Shown here: in pieces, positions 1 to 13,609 of the stretch
Position numbering within the stretch: the first letter of the stretch is position 1
How the letters are laid out: each line of letters starts with the position of its first letter
NCBI GenBank assembly: GCA_019914995.1
Contig: CM034132.1
Location: forward strand, 932,501-996,500
Direction: 5' to 3'
DNA from: Acanthochlamys bracteata
Lineage: Eukaryota; Streptophyta; Magnoliopsida; Pandanales; Velloziaceae
Length of the DNA: 64,000 nt
Translations under genes and position numbers: made by a program
The notes under the pieces: generated by a model
Databases searched by the model: none
Told to the model about the DNA's origin: nothing
The model's input: only the letters and a program-made list of their open reading frames with translations

Positions 1-228
1 GCAATTTTCAGCCTGCGGTTTTTTCCAAGCTGGGCGGGAAGGAGACGAAGACATCCCTAATCATCTAATCCTAAACGGGTGAGCCAAATTGCATCACGTC
101 AATTTAACAAAGAAATTTTCAACTAATGGACAACGAATTCCTAATATATAAATGGTCTCAGTTTGGGCCTCGACCTTTTAAGTGAGCCCATCAAATATAA
201 GCCTTATAAAGGGTAGCCTTACGTTTAG

Positions 229-473
229 GACATGTTTACCTTATGAATAAACCGGGTAAAGTGAGTTTTGTAGAATCAATTTAAACAATCAAATTAAAAA
301 TTAAAAATATTTAATAAAAAATAAAATTATATATTAATTTAATATTTATAGTAAGTTTTAAAATTAAATTTATTAAAAATTTATTAATAAAAATTTTATT
401 TTAATTTTTATATGTATTGTATATTAAAAATGAGTTTAAAAAAAAATAAATTTGAGATGTTAATAACCACACC
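229..473 (+). repeat. AT-rich MITE-like element, family B copy 1
   Basis: This segment is a reverse-complement homologue of 19283-19520. A core of about 60 bases, starting near 290 (AAATTAAAAATTAAAAATAT) and running past AATATTTATAGTAAGTTTTA, is essentially identical between the two. Similarity continues outward to GACATG..TTTAC on one side and TTTGAGAT..AATAA on the other. No coding capacity. Terminal repeats are decayed in this copy and clearer in the other. It is interpreted as a non-autonomous DNA transposon; the superfamily is not determined. Confidence 0.6.
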
Positions 474-699
474 CTTATTTTATATAGAAAACAATTTTCT
501 CATATTGGTTCTTGTGATCAAGGTTGGATTTCGAGCACTTATGAATTTGAAATAGTTGAAAACTAGATGACATCGAATGCTCCTTTTTCGGCATGTTTTA
601 ATTGATCAAAACTTTAAATTTTTTTGCTAAATTTAAAATAATAAATTTATATATTTAATATTAAAAAACTCAACACTGTAATTTTATATAAATTTTTAC

Positions 700-915
700 T
701 TCTGCTTGAATTTCATTCTCTTATTTTCATATTTTTTGAAATATTTTTTCTTTATTTTTAACCCACTTTAAAAAATAATTAAATATAAATTCTGAAATTT
801 ATTTTTAATTTAACTTCAAAAATAATTGAAACATTAAATTGAATTTCACTTTTAATTTATTTAAAAAATTTTATTTTTTATTTTTATAAAACTCAATTAC
901 TGATTTTTAAAATAC
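700..915 (+). repeat. Probable copy of AT-rich MITE family A
   Basis: The end of this block (TTTATAAAACTCAATTACTG followed by ATTTTTAAAATAC) resembles the right arms of the elements at 11911-12173 and 38459-38740, and the reversed left arm of 56214-56501. Its left boundary is unclear; it could begin near 588. No target duplication was identified. Confidence 0.35.
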
Positions 916-1803
916 ATATTTTATGGTAAACTATTGCAAATGGTCTGTCATGTACTTGCTATCATGGTTGGATTTGTATGAAGTTCTTATAGAGGGTTTT
1001 CCTGGCGTTGGGAACAAAGTGATTCTATTATTGCTGTTATTGTTTTTGCAAAATATTAGCTAAAATTAAACGCCACAACTAAACTGGTTTAACTTGGTTA
1101 TAAAATTTTATCGTAAATTTTCTTCTTCGTAGATTTCATACGTGAAAAGTATTCTATTTATATGTAAAGTTGTGCATTGATTATTTTAAGCAAGAAGAAA
1201 GAATTTAAAATTTCCATGATTATTTTTACGCAACATATATGAGAAATTCATTCCTGAATTCCGTTACAAGATTGTATTAGGACGAATATTTTCAGTCTAT
1301 GCAGTGTTGAAGAGAGATGTTAATTTTTGGATCATCATGATTAGTATCAGGAATTTACAAAAGCTCTTATCTCTAGTAATCAATTCAGAGTATTATAAAG
1401 GAAAGTTTGGAATTACTTTTGAAAAATTTTCTAAAATAAAAATTATTTTTATTTTATTTTAAAAAATAATAAAAATAATTAATTTTATAATAAAAATTTT
1501 TTATATTTAAAAAAAATAAATAATTTTTACAAAATATTAAAAAATATTATTGAAAAATATGAAATAAATATAGAACTGTTGGAATGGAAAGAAAAACTCC
1601 CAAACCGCTCCTAAATAGCTCAAAAAATTAGCTGTGCTAGAATGAAAGCAAATAACTTCATAAATTTAGCATAGGCTATTCACGAACTAAGTAAATTTCT
1701 GTATTCCCTATATACAATAGTTTTTATTTCTTATATCTTGAAGCTTGAAAATAAAAGTTTATTATTCTCGTGAGACGGAACAATCTACAAGCTAGTACTA
1801 TGA

Positions 1804-1831
1804 TTGGGCCTTTGTTGACCACGCGGGCCAA
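1804..1831 (+). promoter_or_regulatory. Site II-like pair upstream of the bL25 gene
   Basis: TTGGGCC at 1804-1810 and GGGCCAA at 1825-1831 lie about 175-200 bases upstream of the bL25 start codon. TGGGCC/GGGCCA (site II) motifs are known in plant promoters of ribosomal-protein and mitochondrial-component genes. The motif is short, so assignment rests on position and gene class. Confidence 0.35.
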
Positions 1832-2003
1832 TGTAGCAGGCTGAAATATGGACTGCAATATGGACCATTGTCTCAGTGTTACCCATTAATCGAACGATCC
1901 AACAAGAAACCTTCACCAATTTTCCATTTACTCTCTCTTCTTCTCAGCAGAGAGAAACCTAGCTGGCGGAGCTCGACTGCAAAACCTTGTTCTGTCGTTA
2001 TCG

Positions 2004-4350
2004 ATGTCGCAGCTCCTCCGCCGATCCTGCTACAAATCTCTCCGCCCTCTCTTTCCTTCCCTTCACTCGCTGTGCTTCTCTTCTTCTTCTTCCGCTGCCG
2101 CTGCTATCCTTCCAGCCAACGAACCGCCGCCGCCGCCGCCGCCGCAAGTGGAGGTACTCGAATACCTCGAAGGGTTTCCAAGACCTGACCCAAAATACAA
2201 CGAGACAATCTTAGCTATCCCGCGTGGATCTTCAGGGAAGAACACTGCGGCGAAGGAAAGGAAAGCCGGGAGAGTTCCGAGCATTGTGTTCGAGCAGGAG
2301 AAAGGTGAGGAGGGTGGAAACAAGAGGCTCATTTCTGTTAAAACGAATCAGATCAGAAAACTCGTGTCTCATCTCGGCCGAGCGTTTTTCTGCTCGAGAT
2401 TGTTCGAGTTGGAAGTTTTGTCGCAGTTTCCTGGGAGGGATAATACTGATTCTGAACCTGAACTCATCGAGAAGGTTCGCGTTCTACCACGAAAGGTAGT
2501 TCTTTTTCACTTATCCGCTGGAAGCCTGGAATATAGGGTTAAGGGTTTTAACAGGAAAGTTCCATTATCAGGAACCATTCTCTAGGCTTGCTATGTATGA
2601 ATTGATGAAATGCATTTTTCAGCTTAAGTAACTAATGATGTTAGAACACTAAGGATTTTAATGTCCAATTATATGGTCACAGAATTGTGATGTGCAGTAT
2701 TTCGGTTGGCTTGTTTAGTTATAGTTCACTGTATCTATTATAGTTGGATGGTACTTTGCTTTCTGATATATTCTCTCCTTATGCTCTCTTTGAGACTTTA
2801 CAAACCACATGCATATAAAGTCTGGAAAAATCTATTGTAACACTGAATTGCATACTGGCATGGCTTAAATAACATTGGTTCCATACATCATATGAAGATA
2901 GCTGGCAGTCATGTTATATTCAAGTTATTTAAGCAATAGAACTAATCTGTATGAAAAATAGTGCAATCATTAATTTTACAGCTTTGGAGCAATGATATCT
3001 ACACAATTTGGTGTAGTTATAAGATGATAAGAGCAGCGTGCTTGGTGTGATTTCAGCAGCATTTGTTTTTTCTTTTTCATTAAGATTATCCGAGTATGAT
3101 GGGTCCAAGATACATATTCCATATAGTAGTTAAGGTTTCATAACATGGCCGTCACAATAATGATCACCGAGTCATCATCTACTAGGCTTAGGACTACTTT
3201 TTCTGGTATATATTGCTTACTTAAATTTGTCTTGTTTCATGCATGCAAAGGGTTTTACATTTGTAACAGAAAGTGTCTTACTTCACCAGGTAATGGTATT
3301 TGAAAATTTACACAGAAGTAGTTGCTCTGACTATGAAGTTGGTTGCCTAACTAGTCATTTGTGATTGTAACCTCACTCTATGTAAGTTTGAAACTTCAAA
3401 CTTACATTGAATATGGACTACTTCGAATATTACAACAGAAGTCCTTGTCACAGACTGTATACACGTTTTCAGACATATTCAACCAGCGTGCCTTATGTTT
3501 ATTCCGCTTGTCTATCTGATTTTATGTATTTCTCTTTTTGTCAGTTACATCTACATTCAGGAACTGAGGAAGTACTTAATCTTACATTGTTGAGAGCTCC
3601 ATCACATTCTTTGCTAAAAGTGGATGTCCCTCTTGTGTTCAGAGGAGACGATGCATGCCCTGGACTTAGAAAAGGTGATAAATAACATGGAGTCTTCTAT
3701 CAACATCTCATACATGTCTTATTCATAAAAATTAGTTTTACAAATCTATGGTACTTCTGCATATTTGCCTGCCCACTTTGCGCATGAAGTGCTGATTGAT
3801 ATGCATGTTTTCTTGGGACATTGTTATCACTCACTACAAAAAGAACTTGGGGTTTTCATCTCTCAGGGTTCCAAATGTTGCATGAATTTGTCCTACAAGG
3901 GATAAATCTAGTCTAGATTTTATCAATTAGAAGATTATATAGTTGGAAAGGTTCTTGTGAACCTAACAGCATCTTGGCTGTTATGTTACTTGAATTGTTT
4001 TTTAAGAAAGTGGTTTGACAACTGTAATATTCACAATTTTGCAGTTTAGAAGCCCAATCATTGGATGTCTGTTATCTTTTGCTGTTTGATTGATGAAGAT
4101 AATGACATGCACATTTCAATTGCCCCCAGGAGCTTATTTGAATACAATCAAGAGAACAGTCAAATATCTGTGTCCAGCTGATATTATTCCACCATATATT
4201 GATGTGGATCTGAGTGAGCTTGATGTTGGTGAGAAGTTGGTCATGAAAGACCTCAAGGTTCATCCTGCCCTCAAGCTGCTACAGTCACAAGATCAACCTA
4301 TATGCAATATTATAGGATCGAGAGGCCAGGAGCAGAGAAAATCTAAATGA
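2004..4350 (+). CDS. Mitochondrial-type 50S ribosomal protein L25 (bL25)
   Basis: Three coding exons (2004-2495, 3545-3674, 4130-4350) join in frame to 280 codons; all introns are GT-AG. Residues 1 to about 35 are rich in Arg, Ser, Ala and Leu without acidic residues, like an organellar presequence. A polyproline stretch encoded by CCG repeats follows (around residues 42-48). The body matches the plant family annotated as Ribosomal protein L25/Gln-tRNA synthetase anticodon-binding domain: FPRPDPKYNETILAIPRGSS, then SVKTNQIRKLVSHLGRAFFC, then VDVPLVFRGDDACPGLRKG across the exon 2/3 junction, and a C-terminal beta domain with DIIPPYIDVDLSELDVGE. bL25 binds 5S rRNA in the large subunit. Mitochondrial rather than plastid targeting is inferred from the plant homologues. 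The start is the only Met giving the presequence. Several short ORFs in other frames across exon 1 are shadows. Confidence 0.9.
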
Positions 4351-7300
4351 TATTTTCTGTAGAGAAGTTAGAGATGTTGCTAATCGAAGAATAGTTCTTT
4401 TCTAGAAGGTGGGGTTCCCTGCCCTTTCAAAGGTAATATTGCTTCAACAAATCTCTGCTGTGCAAGTCATTGACTATTTCCTGCTATATCCCTCCAATTT
4501 GGTCAAACATTTCAAGAGAACTGATCTTGCATTATGAGGATAATGCTGATCTCGGGTTAGGTGCATCTAAGTCGTGCATGATAGGGTGGTACTGGTAGAT
4601 CTTCATGTGTTAGAGAAGCACCTATGAGATATTTTTGGGAATCCCAAGTAGCGTAGACAACAAGGTGATCAGATGTATGAAGATTGTTAGATCTCTAATG
4701 TTGGTAGCGTTGCTGACATGGTATTCCATGTTCTTTATCTGGAGAACTTAATTTAAAAGGTCTTTGCTTACCAAAATAGACGGCGGTGTAGTTAAACTCC
4801 TTTTCCATATCTCTTGTCAGATTGATTAGTAGGACTAATGTTTTGATGTATACAGTTTTGGGTATTCAATTGTTTTGATTTACATAGTTTTTGAGTAGGA
4901 TCAAAGAAGAAGGGAGCTATCATCAAAAAGTTTGTAGGGTTCTTCAATCTTCCCTACCAACTTAAGATTTTTCTTCTGTCCATTCTCTGGATGATTCCCA
5001 ACCTGCATGAACAGATCACACCAATAACAGCCCACGCTGCTGATACTGATCTCAGCTTGGATTCATTCATAACGACAAAAGATCTTCAGAACCCAAGCTT
5101 TCATGTTGAAGTTTCTGTTTCAATCACGAATTTTGGAGGAAAAAATGCTATCCGTCGCTAGTAATTTGTAAGTTCATCTTCATACAAGTTAAATTTGCAA
5201 CTCGCAAGGAATAAGTTCATAGTCAAATGGTTCTTTCTTTTTCACCAAAAACAAAAACAAAAAAAAAAACTAAAAACGAAGTTTGCAAGGTGAGAAAAAT
5301 TGCGACATATGTCATTTTAAAAGAGTAGAAACCAACTTAGTGTAGCCAATTTCAGGGAAGTGAGTAATGGTTTAATCTGTTGTTGTTTTACAAACCAACT
5401 TAGTGTAACTGCTTCCCTCTTTCAACATTCGGTTAGTAAAGTTCTCTTCTGATTCCCATCCCCATAACTGCTTCCCTCTTTCAACATTCGGTAAGTAAAG
5501 TTCTCTTCTGATTACCATCCCCATTCTCAATATTATATAATAAATGATTCCTGATAAAAAAATTTTAATTTGCTTCTTATTTCTCATAGTTATTTGTAAC
5601 CAAAGCACATTTTATATTGCAAATGTAATAAAGAAACAAACGGAATTAAACGATAAACTAGTACTGAAGTACCCACTACGTATATTGTTTTAGCCGGAAG
5701 ATTGCCGACCTCTGTTTTTCGCCCTGCAACCCATATGCATAATAAGCTTTTTCAAACTTTCTTGCCAAGCATAGGCTGGAGAAAGTTTACGAGAGTGCAA
5801 GAAATGTAAACCAACCTCATCATTATTGTAGCATATAACCACAATATAACAAAAAGGTTTCAGTTTTTTCTGCCAGTAAAGTTTGTTGATTACTGTAGCA
5901 TATTAACTACATATACATCACCACTATTAATTCCATACATAAATATCCGTCCGCTACTGGTAGCAGGCCTTACGTGTATCACTTGCAGTAAAATTGTGCT
6001 TGACCTAATTAAATTAAGTTTAAGAATAATTATTTATATTTAAATATATTTAGAAGTAAATTTAAAAATTATTTTTTGGCAAACTAAAGTGTGTTTCAAT
6101 CCAACTCGTAAACAATAAATGTAAAAAATTGAACGAAACAATTGAGGGACCAGTGCAATGAATCGAAGGCCGTGGCAGCAGAACCCATCCATCCATCTAA
6201 AAAACTGATCTCTTGTAGTTTTGACGGTGACTGAAGACCCACAGCCACAACCCCTCTCAATCCATCTAGTAAAGATGGTGAAAGAGAAAGAGCGAAAATT
6301 TATAGATCATTGATAGACATGTGGATCAGAAGCCGGTGATCGGAACTGCCGACAATGTTTTCTTTGCTGATTGGATTGAACTCGACTGAACGGAGAGGAG
6401 ACGGAATCTCTCTGCAGGCCAAATACGTACAACAATGAAAAGCAAAGCAATGACATCAAAGGCCCACTACAACTCCGATAGATCAATCCATTCTTTCTTC
6501 CATCATTCAGTGTGCCGTATTTACTGCTAGATCTTATTTCAGTTTTACTGAAATTATTTTTTTATTATATTTCAAATTTAGAACTGTTTCTTTTGCTTAA
6601 AAATTTAATTCAAGTCCCCCTTAACCTAAAACCACTGACTACTCAGCGATACAGAATTCATTTTTTACGAACTAAAATAGGCCCACTAACGCCCGGTAGC
6701 ACCACAACAGTCCCAAACTAATAATCTCATAATCAGTTTATCAAAGGGTAATCATGTAAATTTTTGTTGCTTTAGTTTCTGTGTAGTGTTCCTGAAGTGA
6801 ATACGATGATGATGACCTTCTTTCACGCTAAGAAACAGTGTTTCAAAAACTTGCCTGAGACTGCTTTTAAATCTTTTGACATGTTTGATTAAGGTAAAAT
6901 GTTCAACTCTTCAAAGTTCTTCTCAAAGAATAAACGGGTAAACAACAAAGTTATTATCAAACATATCTTTTCACCTAAGATATCAATACATTGCAAGTAA
7001 GAGAACAGGGTCAAGGCAATTTAACACACACAGTTTTTTTTTCATAGCGATGAAATGAAAATACAATGCATGCATAGAAGAACCAGTAGTTTATCTAGCA
7101 ATTTAAGTGAAGGAAAAAAAAAAACAACATTGCATTTAAAAACATAGATCAAGTATTGGCAAGTGGAAGAATCTTAGAACACTTGTAAAAGAATACTGAC
7201 AAATTCATTGGATTCCATTACACATCAGCTTCATATAGAGAACAAAGTATCAGAAAAAATTGCATGATAGATCAGATTTATAATACTGAAAGAGATTTGT

Positions 7301-7786
7301 ATGAAATGTTCATTGAAATTTGTCCGAAAAAATTTCACCTCTGATAGTTATAGAAACAGAAGTTATACCGATCGGTTACATTTAAACTCTACTCATCCAA
7401 ATCAAATTTCCAAATGGGTTCATACATAATCATAAATAGATAAGTGAAAAGAAGTAAATGGATATTGGAAAACTTGGGGAGCTCATAAAACGGCTCACAC
7501 CCTTCTTATCAAAATTATAGGACAGAAGAGGTAATTGTTCCATATCCTTGATCCGAAGCGAAAGAAAATAAAAATGGCATAATTTGCTGGCAACTACAAC
7601 CCATCAAACTACCATGACCTCTGAAAGCAAGATCAGCAAACATATGAATGTACAGAAGTGATCCTCCAAGGCTGCGTTAAGACTCACACAAAACAGCTCT
7701 TTCATATACGGACGATCAAATTGTTTACCTCAGCAGCTTCTTTAGTCGTTGATTCAACGGGATTGCAGTCGGCCGATATCCCTTTG
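4351..7786. other. Intergenic region and 3' flanks, no gene seen
   Basis: It follows the bL25 stop and precedes the 3' end of the FLZ gene, which is on the opposite strand. No coding exon was recognised. It contains a 59-base tandem duplication (5406-5523) and ordinary AT-rich sequence. The first several hundred bases after 4350 are probably the bL25 3' UTR. Confidence 0.5.
5406..5523. repeat. Two-copy 59-base tandem duplication
   Basis: Two adjacent copies of a 59-base unit beginning TAACTGCTTCCCTCTTTCAA start at 5406 and 5465. They differ at only about two positions (GGTTAG against GGTAAG, GATTCCC against GATTACC). The near identity indicates a recent local duplication. No function is evident. 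Confidence 0.85.
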
Positions 7787-9380
7787 CTAAGCAGAGATCA
7801 CCATTTCATTCAGGAAAATTTCCTCATGGAAGGAAGATCCAGGGGAGAGGGAATAATCAGTTGAGGGCTTCCCCATCTCCTCCATCAAAATCTCTTGCTC
7901 CCGGCAATTGCAGCTACAAAATGCCTTCTCACCCCTGCATTGAACCAAAGCGATCATTTACTGCCACTTGAAGGAAGACGAGTTTTACTTGCTAACAAGC
8001 TTCACAACAATTGTACAGCAAATCATCCGCAAACTTATAGTAGGAGGCTAATTAGAGTATATCTTTCGGGCACTTATTGGGAACAGTGTAGTGTATCAAA
8101 TTAAACAGATGGCAAAAGGTTAGCAACACATTTGTTAGCTGCCATAACTATTTCAAAATGGAAATGGTTAAATGTTTCCGATGATTTTAAAACATGGTGC
8201 CGAACTGAGAATTAAGATCACTAACATAAAACTAGCACATGCAACTACATAGGTTGCACAATTAACTGGAGTATCAACAAAGAACCAACCTGTACATGTA
8301 GATGTCCTTGCCTTCCAACTTCTTCTTGCATGAGAAGCAGTAGCTCAGAAAATCATCCACAGGGTCAGGCGATGGCAATGCCTCAGAACATTTGACAACC
8401 CATGAAGAACCTCTACCTTCTCCGACAAGCTTGTTCTTGAAATCAGGGGTTCGAATGGAATGGCTTTCCAGAATACAATCTCCAAAAATGTGAGTAGTCT
8501 TTGGATTAGGTCCATGACAAACAATGCAGGTGTAATCTTCTGAAAGTTCGATATCACTTGCAGAAAGAGAATCAATGAATCCCTGTGAAGAATTAATGTA
8601 TACAGGCAATGAGCCTTCAAAATTGTCAATTTTCATCAGGCTGCCTCCACCAAATTCCGGCGAGCCAGATTGTGTCTTCACTGAATATGAATGAAATACT
8701 TCAGAATTAGACTTGGGGTTCTCATAGAGTAGCCGAGACAGTGGCGCCGATGACCGAAAAATGCTTCCATTGGCTGAGAGAGATCGGAGGTTTCCTAAAT
8801 CCCTGGCCTGGAATTTGTCTTGCTTGGATGAATCCAAATGAAAATTGGGGATTTTCCCCAAACCCAGTTGGTTGCATGAATTGATTCCATAGTCTTTAGG
8901 CAGAGACCTTGGTGCTTCTCCTGAAGTGAAATCAGACTTCATGGGAACAAATTGAGCTTTGGGGCTTGGAATATTGATTCCTAACAGCAATAAATTCTTC
9001 GTTTCAGTAGAACCAGAGAGATTACCAGAAGGATTGTTAGCATCATTGTTGAATGAATCAACCAAGCCAAGGCCAACTTTGCCACAATCCCAACTCTTCG
9101 GATGAACAGGTGAGGATCTTGGTGATCTAGCAAAGGTGTTGCTGAGGCTAGAGAAGAGCTTGCCGTAGTCCAATGGAGAAGTTGGGCTCTTTGCTGAATC
9201 ACAATCTGGTGCCACTTTACAGCTGGAACCAACAAAGAGACCAGGAACACTGAAGAAAGACGAACTCTTTCTTGGTTTCTGATCAGAAGAGAAGCAGGAG
9301 TCTGCTGTGTTTTGATGATCAGCGACCTTCTGGCTTTTGCTTTGATCCTTCAAAGCTGGAGAGCTTCTCTTCCTCAGCAT
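7787..9380 (-). CDS. FCS-like zinc finger (FLZ, formerly DUF581) protein
   Basis: Two coding exons, 9380-8290 and 7934-7787, give 412 residues. The C-terminal FLZ domain is complete: FLSYCFSCKKKL with Cys348 and Cys351, KDIYMYRGEKAFC, and the second half F369-C370-S-C-N-C374-R. The intron splits the Arg364 codon inside the domain. The long N-terminal part is Ser/Pro-rich and low-complexity, as in the FLZ8/10-type long members. FLZ proteins are plant-specific adaptors that bind SnRK1 kinase subunits through the FLZ domain. An acidic segment (DIELSEDYTCIVCHGPNPKT) precedes the domain and resembles the same region in FLZ8/10/11 relatives. A 5'-leader intron is likely: a donor at the end of AAGCTTATAAAG near 10150 and an acceptor near 9420. 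The start at 9380 follows the splice junction and is the first Met of the frame. Confidence 0.9.
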
Positions 9381-11910
9381 TCTGTTAACCAGCTGCTCTC
9401 CTCCCTCAAAATCAGTAGCGAGTTCTGATGAAGATGGAAATCAAACATCAAATCAGACATAAAAAAAAAGGAGTGGAGATGTGAATTGATCAAGAAAATG
9501 GATCTTTAAGAACAGAGAAAGGGGGAAAACCCAATTTTTCTGCTAGAATATCTTGAATTATTGACCCAAAGCCTTTAAAATCAGTGAATGAGAATGGAAA
9601 GATTTAAGAGGGTGAACTATTGAGGAAAATAACCAAATGGTACCATCAAAATGGAAACTTTTTTTTATTTCTGGTGCCTTTCATGTCACCAAAAATTGAA
9701 GAAAATAGGATCAAGTCAAGCATTCATACATTTGTAGTAGAAATAAACAAAAAATGGGGTTATCAAAGTGATTACTACCACCTGAAAACTTTTGATCACA
9801 AAAGCGAAAATTCTTATCAAATATATCTAAAAAATCCACAAAAAAAAATAAAAGATCCCTCACCCAAAAAAAAAGAAAAAAGAAGAAGAAAGAAAAAACA
9901 CAGAAGCAAGACACAAGATTGACCAGTACCCAGATAATCAATACTAGTTCCCAATCAGAAGAAGATTCTTCAGCTATCACAATCATCAAAAACACAGTAA
10001 ACCCAAAAAAATGCCACAAAAATAATAGGCAACCATAAATGAGAGATCAACAAGATAAAAAAATGTTCCACGGATCCATGACTCCAGATCAAGAACAAAA
10101 GAAAAAAAGTAACTAGAAAACGAAAAGAGATTGAAGATAGAAGTCCTACCTTTATAAGCTTTTCTTTCTCTCTTTTTCTCACTCAAAACTCTTTGCTTGT
10201 TCTACTGGTGAATGAATGAGAGATAAGAACTCCATTTCATTTCATCACTCCTCTCCGCTCAGATGGTGTGAAGTATAATAGAAAGTGCTGAGCGAGTCCA
10301 ATGTGGCCCAGTAAGGTCGTAGTAACAAATAGGTGTTGACAAAATGTTTCCAAAGACGAGCTATTATTTTATAGCTAGCTTACACAACAATACACTCCAC
10401 CACCACCTTAGTTCCAAATTTTCATTTCTTTCATTTCATTTTCTTCTCTCTATCTTTCGCTCCTTTTTCTTTTCTTTTCTTGGGTTGCTTGCATCAAAAT
10501 CAGAGCAGCAGTGTTTGCCTGGGTTGTGTGGCTTCTGTAAAATACTCCCTCTCTCCTTCTATTCATGGATCGTCAGAACGAATCAAAATTTTTTACTGTA
10601 CCTCACCAATTTTAGTGATCTATTTCAATTTTCAAGTCAAAAAAGAGAAATAAAAGTTTTTTCACTGCAGGTTTCACATTAACCACATTTACTGCGATGT
10701 AACTGTAATAAATGTACGCAATGAATTCCTACCAAATTTGAACGAGTAGCAGTAGCCAGTAGCTGTGGAACTGAAAAAGAACACCTTTTTACAGTCCCGT
10801 GAAATCTAACAGAAGAATTATTCTTTTTTACTATTTATGCTCAGTGTGTAAACTGTAAATGATTAGTACAACTGGAGTCGTTTTCTTTTTTGTGGTATTT
10901 TGATAGTGATGATCATGGTTAAAGTTAAGGCAAGTGTTTTAATTAAAATAATACATAATTGTAAAAGTAAATTAATAAAATTTATTACTAAATTTAATAA
11001 AATTAAATTTTAAAATAATAAGTAAAATATATAAAGTACAATTTTAAAATATTTTAATAAAAGTAAAATTTTGTGTTAATAACTGAAATATAAAATAATT
11101 AAATTAAAATAAAAACATAGAATTTTTTTGTTATTGATGTCTCCCACACTATTATTGATTAAAAATACTATTTAATACTAAGTTGTTTTAAATAAAATAT
11201 TAAGAATAAGTTTTTATTATAATTAAAAATACTAAAGATAATTTAATTTAATTTAATGAAAAATAATTTTTAGATGTAAATTTACAAAAATAAAGAAGTA
11301 TGAGAAATGTAAATCTGGCCCGTTAACGTTTTGCTTGTTTGGCCGTTTCTTAGCTTCCTGTAGTAGATTAGTATCTAACTGCTGTACAAATGATCAACCT
11401 CAGTGGTCCGATCACTAAAAATGGTCCCATAATCAACGGTCCAGATCTAAATTTGACAAACGGCGTCAACTCCGTGCGGCGGTAGCAGCAGTAAGTAGTC
11501 GACGCGGTAGTACGTAACGCATCTTTACTTTCGCCTTTTCGTGGCAAAAGCAAGAAGTTTCAAGAAAAGATTGGTAGCAGAAAAAGACAAAGCACACAGA
11601 TGTGGGCCCGAATTTACCGAAAGGATTTCTTTTACTGCCACGACTAGTTGGTAAGGTCCACTGTGTTTGGACTCCAGTAGAAAGGAGAACCGAATTTGAT
11701 TGACGTTGTACAGCAGTGGCTAGCTTACACCCTACACAGAAACAATCTTTTCGCTTTTCAGCAATTTACAATATTAACTAACCCATTTGGCTTTAAACGT
11801 AATATACTCTTGCCGTTACAACACAAGCTTTTGACGATTTTTACAACACTTAAATATATTTTAAACAACTATATACTTTTTCGTAACAAAACTAGAAACT
11901 ATTCAAATTA

Positions 11911-12173
11911 GGCGGTGTTTGAAACTTACAACAGTCAAATTTGGAATTACAAATAATTCATTTTTTTAATAATAAATTTAAAATTTTATTTTTGTATTTG
12001 AATTAAATTTTCTTATTTATATATTTTAATATAATTCTTTTTTTAATTTTTAACTGATTTTTAAAAATTATTAAAACACAAATACTAAACTATAATTTAA
12101 CTTATTTTTAAAGAAATTTTATATTTATTTTTTATTTTCATAAAACTTAATTATAGATATTTGAAATACACGC
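11911..12173. repeat. AT-rich MITE, family A (TTA target duplication)
   Basis: A 263-base AT-rich segment is bounded by TTA on both sides (11908-11910 and 12174-12176). Its left end is GGCGGTGTTTGAAACT and its right end, read on the other strand, is GCGTGTATTTCAAATA, an imperfect inverted repeat. Its right arm (CATAAAACTTAATTATAGAT) matches copies at 38.7 kb and, reversed, 56.2 kb. Non-coding. The three-base TTA duplication fits PIF/Harbinger (Tourist-like) elements. Confidence 0.55.
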
Positions 12174-12311
12174 TTAATTATTTATTTAGTTTTATTATAT
12201 TTTTTTTGTTAAAGCAGCTTCTATATAGTTTAATTAGTGAACAAGTAATGAACATTTATCAAAATATAAGTAGTGGTGATAAAAGTTCACTAAAATTGAT
12301 AGAGAAGATTT

Positions 12312-12505
12312 ATTAAGTATTTATAAAATAAAGTTTTTTAAAATAGAATATATATTTATTTTTTTAATAAATGAGTTTTATTTTTTATTTTTAAAAAACT
12401 AATAAAAATATGTAATAAAAAATTATACTATATAAATTTTTTAATAAAATTTCAATATTATAAAATATATATTAAAAAATATAAAATTAAAAATTAAAAA
12501 ATTAT
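12312..12505 (+). repeat. AT-rich repeat, family C copy 1
   Basis: This aligns by eye, in the same orientation, with 14988-15190. Shared blocks include TATTTATAAAATAAA, TAATAAAAATATGTAATAAA and TAAAATATATATTAAAAAAT. Low complexity limits certainty, but the order and spacing of the blocks is conserved, so it is more than chance base composition. Non-coding. Confidence 0.45.
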
Positions 12506-13609
12506 TTATAAGCAATATCAAACGGGCGAAGAAGCTAATAAGAAGGAAGATGTTAATGAACACCACTGTTACAAAACTAAACATCTCAACAACCAATAAA
12601 GAAGCCTTTGAAATAAAGTGCACATATCAACAATGTTTAACATTAACTTATATTAATGTTCGTTTGAACTTGTCCGTTGATTTAATAATCAATATCCCCA
12701 CACCATTACATTGTAATGTGAAACAATGTTTGGTTGAATAACAAATCCAAGCATTCAAGGACAGGAACCCTTTTGATCTAACAAATCCAACCAAAATATA
12801 ACAAAGCGTCAGTTGGGGCCGCCCTGGGGGGTTAATAAAATTTTTTGACAAGCAGCTGCAAAGTGTACGGAGAGATTATTGGTTGAATAAAAAAACAGAA
12901 AATTCATTAATTCAACAAAGAATATAAATGAATAGGTCCCCTCTTTGTCTTTCCGACTTCAACAATCTTCATGTGCAAGGTGCAACCTAATTGGTTGGAT
13001 TACAAACTTTAACCCTTATCAAAATAATGTTAATGTAATTTGATCTTTTTTGCTTTTGCTGTTAAAAATGAAAACCAGAAGAAGAAAAAGAACAAGTTAA
13101 TAAACGGTCACGTTAACGTCAAATGTCTCCGTTAACTAATGCCGATAATATGCTTTCGTTAAAATATTGCGCGTCGCCGTCAGAGTGACTACGTCAAACG
13201 TCCTTTAACTGCAGTAAGATATTTAACCACGGTAACCGACCAAAATTAAAACGAAGTTTTACGTGAAACGAGAATCGAGTAGAAAACAAAAACCATGGGC
13301 TAGTGGGAAACGGGGAAAGGTGTGTCGCAGTTAAACTGAACTCCAATTTTTTTCTACACGCCTTTAATTTGGCTATATCATTTACCGTCCTTTTGTCGTT
13401 TAGTGGGCTCACGTTTTCCAGCACAGTTTGGATCACAAGTTAATTTCAACGGCTCGGATACGATAGTCTGCTGACTTGTGTCCGATTATCGACGGACTAA
13501 AAATCCATCCCACGTACGGTTCTGGGAGAGAGCTAAGCATCTGTTTAGCAGGTGCAGTGCCCGTGCGGTAGACCCAGCCACCAGGCCCACCACTTTTTTA
13601 ATGGAGCCG

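Larger units (their letters stand above)
1..1800. other. AT-rich intergenic region, no gene seen
   Basis: No ORF of gene quality on either strand. The stretch is very AT-rich and contains one well-supported MITE-like copy (229-473) and a second probable one around 700-915, listed separately. Positions 1-100 are somewhat more GC-rich and could be the edge of a leader or promoter of a gene outside the window, but nothing decisive is visible. Confidence 0.6.

Noticed and set aside
9620-10186. ORFs of 66-102 codons on both strands upstream of the FLZ gene
   Set aside because: Low-complexity Lys- or Phe-rich translations of the predicted leader intron, with no family features.
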